Source of the DNA: Candidatus Fibrimonadales bacterium
GTDB lineage: Bacteria > Fibrobacterota > Fibrobacteria > Fibrobacterales > Fibrobacteraceae
Direction: 5' to 3'
DNA: 8,101 nt
Assembly (NCBI GenBank): GCA_009788135.1
Contig: WQSA01000106.1
Location: forward strand, 1-8,101
The position numbers and the translations under genes were made by a program. The notes under the pieces were generated by a model. It worked only from the letters and a program-made list of their open reading frames with translations, ran no database searches and was not told where the DNA came from. How positions within the stretch are numbered: the stretch's first letter is position 1; each line of letters starts with the position of its first letter. Shown in pieces: positions 4,655-8,101 of the stretch.

Positions 4655-5664
4655 TGCTTGCTTTATCTTTGCTTTTTCTTTTTGGCTGTCAGTCGCTGGA
4701 GCGTGACAATGTTTACGACCCGTACGGGAGCAATTATATCGGCGGCATATCCAGCGTAGCCGAGTCCTCAAGTTCTTCAAGTTCTGTTCCCAGCAGTAGC
4801 ATAGCCGAGCCCTCAAGTTCTTCAAGTTCTGTTCCCAGCAGCAGCATAGCCGAGCCCTCAAGTTCTTCAAGTTCTGTTCCCAGCAGCAGCATAGCCGAAC
4901 CCTCAAGCTCGTCTGTGCGGCTAAGCTCGTCCGTGCAGTTGAGTTCTTCCAGCGTTGCGGCTATTACTGGCTGCGGCAGCACCGAAACGCACTACTGCTC
5001 CGATGGAGCAACGAAACTATACGGGAAATTGACCGACAGCAGGGATGACAGGGAGTACAAAACCCTTGTTATAGGCGGGCAGGAGTGGATGGCGGAGAAT
5101 TTGAGATACGACGGGGACACGGGCAGCCGTTATACTGTAGGCAAGTGCATTCCGGCTTCTGGCGATAAATTGGCCGATTCCGACTGCCTCAATGCCAGAT
5201 ACGGCCGCCTGTATGATTGGCGGACTGCAATGGACCTGGTAGATGAGGAAACGAATTGGAATAATTATCGTTACGGAACGGCAAGCTGTGGAGTGAATTG
5301 CTATGTGCCGTTTTTGCTTCCGCATAAAGGGGTTTGCCCGCAGGGCTGGCATTTGCCCACCAATGCGGAGTGGGATGAGTTGCTGACTGCTGTCGGCGGA
5401 GCCTCCACAGCAGGGTCTAAGCTTAAGGCTACAAGCGGCTGGGACGAGGGCAATGGCACGGACGATTACGGCTTTTCGGCCCTGCCGGGCGGCTACGGCT
5501 ACTACGGTGGCAGCATCGAAGATGGCGGCTACTGGTGGAGCAGTACGGAGGGCAGTGCTACTAGCGCCTACTACCGGCTCATGTACTACGACGACAGCGG
5601 AGTGGGCAGGAGCAACGGCAGTAAGTCCAGCTTGTTTTCAGTTCGTTGTCTGCGGGACAACTGA
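4645..5664 (+). CDS. FISUMP-domain (Fib_succ_major) lipoprotein with Ser-rich repeat linker
   Basis: The product has 339 residues. It begins with a lipoprotein signal peptide, 'MVLVLALSLLFLFGC', lipid Cys at 15, followed by 'RDNVYDPYGSNY'. Residues about 36-106 are a Ser-rich linker containing three 15-residue repeats (A-E-P-S6-V-P-S3-I) and a partial fourth. From C110 to the end is the Fibrobacter succinogenes major paralogous domain: 'YKTLVIGGQEWMAENLRYD', 'NARYGRLYDWRTAMD', 'GVCPQGWHLPTNAEWDEL', 'DDYGFSALPGGYGYYGG', 'GGYWWSSTEG' and the terminal 'LFSVRCLRDN'. Several Cys are present (110, 118, 'CGVNC', 'VRC'), compatible with disulfides outside the cytoplasm. The domain's function is not established; its C-terminal pattern resembles C-type-lectin/formylglycine-generating-enzyme folds. 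AGGAG at 4633-4637, inside the upstream gene, is a good ribosome binding site 7 nt from the ATG. The 10-nt overlap suggests translational coupling with that gene. Confidence 0.93.
   Translation: MVLVLALSLLFLFGCQSLERDNVYDPYGSNYIGGISSVAESSSSSSSVPSSSIAEPSSSSSSVPSSSIAEPSSSSSSVPSSSIAEPSSSSVRLSSSVQLSSSSVAAITGCGSTETHYCSDGATKLYGKLTDSRDDREYKTLVIGGQEWMAENLRYDGDTGSRYTVGKCIPASGDKLADSDCLNARYGRLYDWRTAMDLVDEETNWNNYRYGTASCGVNCYVPFLLPHKGVCPQGWHLPTNAEWDELLTAVGGASTAGSKLKATSGWDEGNGTDDYGFSALPGGYGYYGGSIEDGGYWWSSTEGSATSAYYRLMYYDDSGVGRSNGSKSSLFSVRCLRDN
4759..4911 (+). repeat. 45-bp in-frame tandem repeats of the Ser linker
   Basis: Three nearly identical 45-bp units (4759-4803, 4804-4848, 4849-4893) and an 18-bp partial fourth (4894-4911) each encode A-E-P/S-S6-V-P-S3-I. 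The copies differ only at a few bases (for example TCC/CCC in the third codon and AGT/AGC near the end), so they are recent duplications. A 45-bp unit keeps frame on gain or loss, giving linker length changes without disrupting the downstream domain. Confidence 0.95.
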
Positions 5665-5697
5665 AACAAAAAGAATTTGCGCCGAGTGGTGCGAAAC

Positions 5698-5735
5698 TTG
5701 CCTGACTCTGTGTTCCCAAGAGTTTGGCGAGGCAA
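5698..5735 (+). other. Hairpin after the FISUMP gene, no T-run
   Basis: TTGCCT (5698-5703) can pair with AGGCAA (5730-5735), and ACTCT (5705-5709) with AGAGT (5719-5723). An alternative fold pairs GCC (5700-5702) with GGC (5726-5728) around the same inner stem. No T-tract follows, so it is at best a weak or factor-dependent transcription end, or a stabilising 3' structure. It is the only structure seen in the 101-nt gap before the DUF2971 gene. Confidence 0.35.
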
Positions 5736-5765
5736 AACAAACGGGGAAAAAGGAGATAGAGAAAA

Positions 5766-6746
5766 ATGTTAACAGATACAGAAAAGCTGGATGAGGAAAC
5801 TAAGGATGATATAATAAATGTTATTAAACGAGTGTTAAAAAAATACACCATGGACAGAGACATAAATGTTGATAAGTATAAAGAGTTTTTGACCTATATA
5901 AATAGTAATCCGCCTTGGATTATCTTTAACTATTATTGTCCCTTTTCTAAATATTTTGGACAAAGAATAATTACAGATTTGAATAATTCTTTATATGCTT
6001 TTAAATCTCCAAATCACGCAATAGAAATGCTAGAAAATAACGACTTGCGTTTAACCAGCTTAAAGAAGAATGAGGAAAACGACCCTTTGGAATATCAAGA
6101 GTTTTGGTACAGGCTTGGCAATATAAGCAGGATGATTCCAGATAATTATGATACAAAAATCAAAAATTGGCTTTGCAATAACAAATATAAAATACCGATG
6201 GATGAAGATAGAGAGCAAATCTACATTTATTGCCTGACAAGAAACCCTTCGCCTAAACATTGGACGGAATATGGAGATAACGATAAAAATGTTTGCATAG
6301 AGTATAATTTTAAGTCAAAAACCGATAATAACGGCCCTTTTAAAGATGGCAATGTGTACTATGACAACGGCTATGATTTTGACTTTTTAAGAGAAATCAA
6401 TTATTACATTAGAGCAAAATATGGTTTATTTTTTAGCCCTAGCGGTTGGACTAAATTCGCTCTATTTTATAAAAGAGATAAATATCGCTGGGAAGAGGAA
6501 ACTAGGCTATCTTTAAATTCAGCGAACTGGCCTGCAATAAGAGAAAGCGCTAAACGGAAAGAGAATGGATTGGAATTTAAAGACGGAGATGCTGATTGTG
6601 GCATAATATGTATTAAAAACGATAACGATTATGTAAACTGGGAAGTCAAGTCTATTACCATAGGAGCAAATTGTCCTAAAGAAGATAGAGAAAAAATTAA
6701 AAATATAATAAAAAATTATATCAATACAAAAATCATAGAAAGGTAA
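5766..6746 (+). CDS. DUF2971 family protein
   Basis: This 326-residue soluble protein has no signal peptide. The pattern matches the DUF2971 family: 'LRLTSLKKNEENDPLEYQEFW' around residues 94-114 (equivalent to the usual 'L.FS.P..FNDPFE'), 'YIYCLTRN' (153-160), 'HWTEYGDN' (165-172) and 'VCIEY' (176-180). Further on are 'KYRWEEETRLSL' (239-250), like the family's 'W.YE.E.R', and 'SITIGANC' (296-303). An extra N-terminal region of about 75 residues precedes the recognisable part. The biochemical function of the family is unknown; members often occur in accessory and mobile regions. The gene is clearly AT-rich (codons AAT, AAA, GAT, TAT, ATA), unlike the GC-richer FISUMP gene just upstream, which suggests horizontal acquisition. 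AAAAAGGAG at 5746-5754 lies 11 nt before the ATG and is a clear ribosome binding site. No promoter was recognised, so it may be read from the FISUMP transcript or from an unseen promoter. Confidence 0.72.
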   Translation: MLTDTEKLDEETKDDIINVIKRVLKKYTMDRDINVDKYKEFLTYINSNPPWIIFNYYCPFSKYFGQRIITDLNNSLYAFKSPNHAIEMLENNDLRLTSLKKNEENDPLEYQEFWYRLGNISRMIPDNYDTKIKNWLCNNKYKIPMDEDREQIYIYCLTRNPSPKHWTEYGDNDKNVCIEYNFKSKTDNNGPFKDGNVYYDNGYDFDFLREINYYIRAKYGLFFSPSGWTKFALFYKRDKYRWEEETRLSLNSANWPAIRESAKRKENGLEFKDGDADCGIICIKNDNDYVNWEVKSITIGANCPKEDREKIKNIIKNYINTKIIER

Positions 6747-6757
6747 AACTTAGACTG

Positions 6758-6769
6758 AGTTAGCTAACT
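6758..6769. promoter_or_regulatory. Perfect 12-bp palindrome, possible operator
   Basis: AGTTAGCTAACT is its own reverse complement and lies 12 nt after the DUF2971 stop and about 80 nt before the likely -10 of the next gene. It could be a binding site for a dimeric regulator or part of a weak 3' hairpin. GAAAG (6738-6742) can also pair with CTTTC (6768-6772). A chance occurrence is possible. Confidence 0.3.
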
Positions 6770-6847
6770 TTCCAAAAAAAATGCACAAAAATGTAAACAA
6801 CTGTTTGCAAAATGAAGGGGTTCTGTACTTTTTTCGGATTTTTTTAT

Positions 6848-6878
6848 TATATTTGTAATAGAAATTTGCAAAAAGGAG
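6848..6878 (+). promoter_or_regulatory. Putative -10 box and ribosome binding site of the coiled-coil nuclease gene
   Basis: TATATTTG (6848-6855) matches both the TATATT box seen before rnhB and 3833, and the TAnnTTTG -7 consensus of Bacteroidetes-type promoters. The strong AAAAGGAG at 6871-6878 sits 5 nt before the ATG at 6884 and fixes the start. The region upstream is T-rich and no standard -35 is recognisable. Unlike the other two TATATT genes, this one leaves room for a leader of about 24 nt with a ribosome binding site. Confidence 0.6.
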
Positions 6879-6883
6879 TTTTT

Positions 6884-7495
6884 ATGTCCGAAAAAGAAGG
6901 ACTGAATTTTGAAAAAGTATGGGCCATGTTCCAGGAAACGGATCGCAAGTTCCAGGAAACCAGCCGTGAGCTCAAAGAAGCAGAGCGCAGAGCACAGGAA
7001 GAAGCTAGAGAATGGAGAGAGTATATCGCTCGAATGAACGATAACCTCAATCAGCAAATCGGTTATTTAGGACGCAGCTTAGGCGATGTTGTTGAATTGG
7101 TTTTGGTTCCTGGAATATGCGGGAAAATGAATCAGTTTGGGCATAGCTTCACTCGTTTAGGACCAAATAAAGTTATAAACAGGGAAAATAAAAAGACTTT
7201 GGTAGAAGTTGACCTATGGCTTGAAAACGGAGACGAAGCTATGGCAGTGGAAATAAAAACCGATTTGAGCGTAAAATGGGTGAACAAACATCTGGAAAGA
7301 TTGAATTTGTTGCGCAAACATGAAAATATAACCGGCTTAAAAGGAAAAAAACTTTACGCCGCAGTTGCGGGAATATCAATAGATGAAGATGCAAGAGATT
7401 TGGCTCTTGAAAAAGGAATGTATGTAATCGATTTAATCGAAGATGAAGACCGATTGGAAGTTATCGCTCCGGAAGGCAATATAGGCAAGTGGTAA
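6884..7495 (+). CDS. Coiled-coil protein with PD-(D/E)XK nuclease-like core
   Basis: The product has 203 residues. Residues about 8-56 form a charged helix containing a repeated heptad-like unit ('FQETDRKFQETSREL', then 'KEAERRAQEEAREW') and are predicted to be a coiled coil. The following 'YLGRSLGDVVELVLVPGICGK' leads into an alpha-beta core with 'LVEVDLWLENG' (106-116) and 'AMAVEIKTDLS' (119-129). D110 and E123-x-K125 form the D...ExK signature of PD-(D/E)XK nucleases. This matches the group of small 'DUF3782-like' coiled-coil proteins, often multi-copy in cyanobacteria and FCB bacteria, whose activity and targets are unknown. ATG 6884 is chosen for the AAAAGGAG 5 nt upstream; a longer frame from 6812 has no ribosome binding site. 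It follows the DUF2971 gene by 137 nt and ends 15 nt from the convergent birA. An accessory or genome-maintenance nuclease is an inference. Confidence 0.75.
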   Translation: MSEKEGLNFEKVWAMFQETDRKFQETSRELKEAERRAQEEAREWREYIARMNDNLNQQIGYLGRSLGDVVELVLVPGICGKMNQFGHSFTRLGPNKVINRENKKTLVEVDLWLENGDEAMAVEIKTDLSVKWVNKHLERLNLLRKHENITGLKGKKLYAAVAGISIDEDARDLALEKGMYVIDLIEDEDRLEVIAPEGNIGKW

Positions 7496-7510
7496 CAAAG
7501 TCAGCGTTTA

Positions 7511-8101
7511 TTATATCTCCAAATCGCCGCTATAAACAATCTTCAACTCGTTTTCCGTTCTAAAAAGCAAAGAACCGTCGTCTTGCACAGCTTCTATTAT
7601 TCCTTTCACACCTTCAACTTGAGCGTTATATCCCACAAAGCACCCCATTTTTTTCCACTCCTCTATAAAAGGCAGCAATCCTTTTTCGCACAAAATCTCA
7701 AAATTTGCTTTAAACTCGCTTAAAAATTCCAGCAAAATCGCTTCTTTGTCAAAAACTTCGCCTGTTTCAATAAACATGCTGGTAGCCAAACGGTCAAGCT
7801 CTGCAAAGTCTGATTTCTCGGTGTTCACATTTAAGCCGATTCCCAGTGAAATCCTTTCGCAAATAAGCTCGGAAATAATTCCGCAGATTTTATGCTTGTT
7901 TGCAAAAATATCGTTTGGCCATTTAACATCTGCGCTTATGCCTTTTTTTCTCAGCATTTTTGCCAAGGTTATAGCTGCAATTTGCGTTGTTGGAGCGTAA
8001 AATTCAGGCTTTAAACCTTCCGTTGGCAAAAGCACGTTAAAGCAAAGATTCTTCCCCTTAGGCGCAACCCAAGCACGCCCATGCCGCCCATGCCCCCCAG
8101 A
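7511..8101 (-). CDS. birA: Biotin--[acetyl-CoA-carboxylase] ligase, 3' part (5' end outside window)
   Basis: The minus-strand frame is open from the right edge to the TAA at 7513-7511, giving 196 residues. It activates biotin with ATP and attaches it to the biotin carrier protein of acetyl-CoA carboxylase and related enzymes. Visible motifs: 'SGGHGRHGRAWVAPKGKN' at the edge (the GRGRRG biotinyl-AMP loop, with His at two positions but the central Arg kept), 'KWPND' with 'KICGIISE', 'LGIGLNVN', and the C-terminal SH3-like domain 'GCFVGYNAQVEG...GIIEAVQDDGSLLFR'. A GTG at 8035 is inside the catalytic domain and is not the true start, because essential loop residues lie upstream of it. Whether an N-terminal DNA-binding domain exists (bifunctional repressor) cannot be seen here. 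It converges on the coiled-coil nuclease gene with only 15 nt between stop codons and no obvious terminator. Confidence 0.95.
   Translation of the reverse strand, partial: SGGHGRHGRAWVAPKGKNLCFNVLLPTEGLKPEFYAPTTQIAAITLAKMLRKKGISADVKWPNDIFANKHKICGIISELICERISLGIGLNVNTEKSDFAELDRLATSMFIETGEVFDKEAILLEFLSEFKANFEILCEKGLLPFIEEWKKMGCFVGYNAQVEGVKGIIEAVQDDGSLLFRTENELKIVYSGDLEI

Noticed and set aside
4759..4911. Tandem units as a CRISPR array
   Set aside because: The units are contiguous 45-bp coding repeats with no unique spacers and lie in frame inside a lipoprotein gene.
4595..4982. Two minus-strand open frames across the Ser-linker repeats, with repeated Cys/Trp/Leu-rich peptides
   Set aside because: They are antisense shadows of the 45-bp repeats; repetition keeps frames open on both strands. 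They have no ribosome binding site and no family resemblance, and the plus strand encodes a recognisable lipoprotein.
7505..7537. GTTTAT...ATAAAC as a bidirectional terminator between the nuclease gene and birA
   Set aside because: The stem is only 6 AT-rich pairs with a 20-nt loop, lies mostly within birA, and has no T-run.

Overview
The window looks like a chromosomal segment from a member of the Fibrobacterota. The main reason is the lipoprotein gene at 4645-5664, which has the architecture of the 'Fibrobacter succinogenes major paralogous domain' (FISUMP, TIGR02145): lipobox, Ser-rich repeat linker, then a domain with the 'IGGQEWMAENLRY', 'CPQGWHLPTNAEWDEL' and 'WWSSTE...FSVRCLRDN' motifs. 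A flagellin C-terminus at the left edge suggests a flagellated relative rather than the classically non-motile rumen Fibrobacter. The exact genus is an inference.

Layout. (1) 1-253: the 3' end of a flagellin gene, with C-ending codons and much higher GC than its surroundings, closed by a strong intrinsic terminator. (2) 258-3134: a tightly packed plus-strand operon of rnhB (RNase HII), hisE (phosphoribosyl-ATP pyrophosphatase), thiL (thiamine-monophosphate kinase) and a lipoprotein built from MORN_2/YwqK-like repeats. Gaps are 2 nt or the genes overlap. (3) 3137-3252: a tRNA-Asn(GTT) gene on the minus strand with a well-formed -35/-10 promoter. (4) 3257-3832: an inverted repeat, a 5'-truncated remnant of an Rpn/PD-(D/E)XK transposase-like gene, and an intergenic stretch of short degenerate repeats. 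(5) 3820-5664: a two-gene envelope unit, made of an exported protein with a CsgG/LpoB-like domain and C-terminal membrane segments, overlapping by 10 nt the FISUMP lipoprotein gene. (6) 5766-7495: two accessory genes, an AT-rich DUF2971-family gene and a coiled-coil protein with a PD-(D/E)XK nuclease-like core. (7) 7511-8101: the 3' part of birA (biotin-protein ligase) on the minus strand, running off the right edge.

How the parts relate. Regions 2 and 7 are housekeeping functions (RNA/DNA hybrid removal, histidine, thiamine, biotin). Regions 4-6 are the variable part. The best lead for something undescribed is the FISUMP lipoprotein with its overlapping CsgG/LpoB-like partner. Second is the DUF2971 plus coiled-coil PD-(D/E)XK pair, whose families and base composition suggest an accessory, possibly defence-related, insertion. 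Two genes (rnhB and the CsgG/LpoB-like gene) share a nearly identical TATATTCC...ATG start context with no room for a ribosome binding site, suggesting leaderless transcription. None of these functional proposals is proven by the sequence alone.
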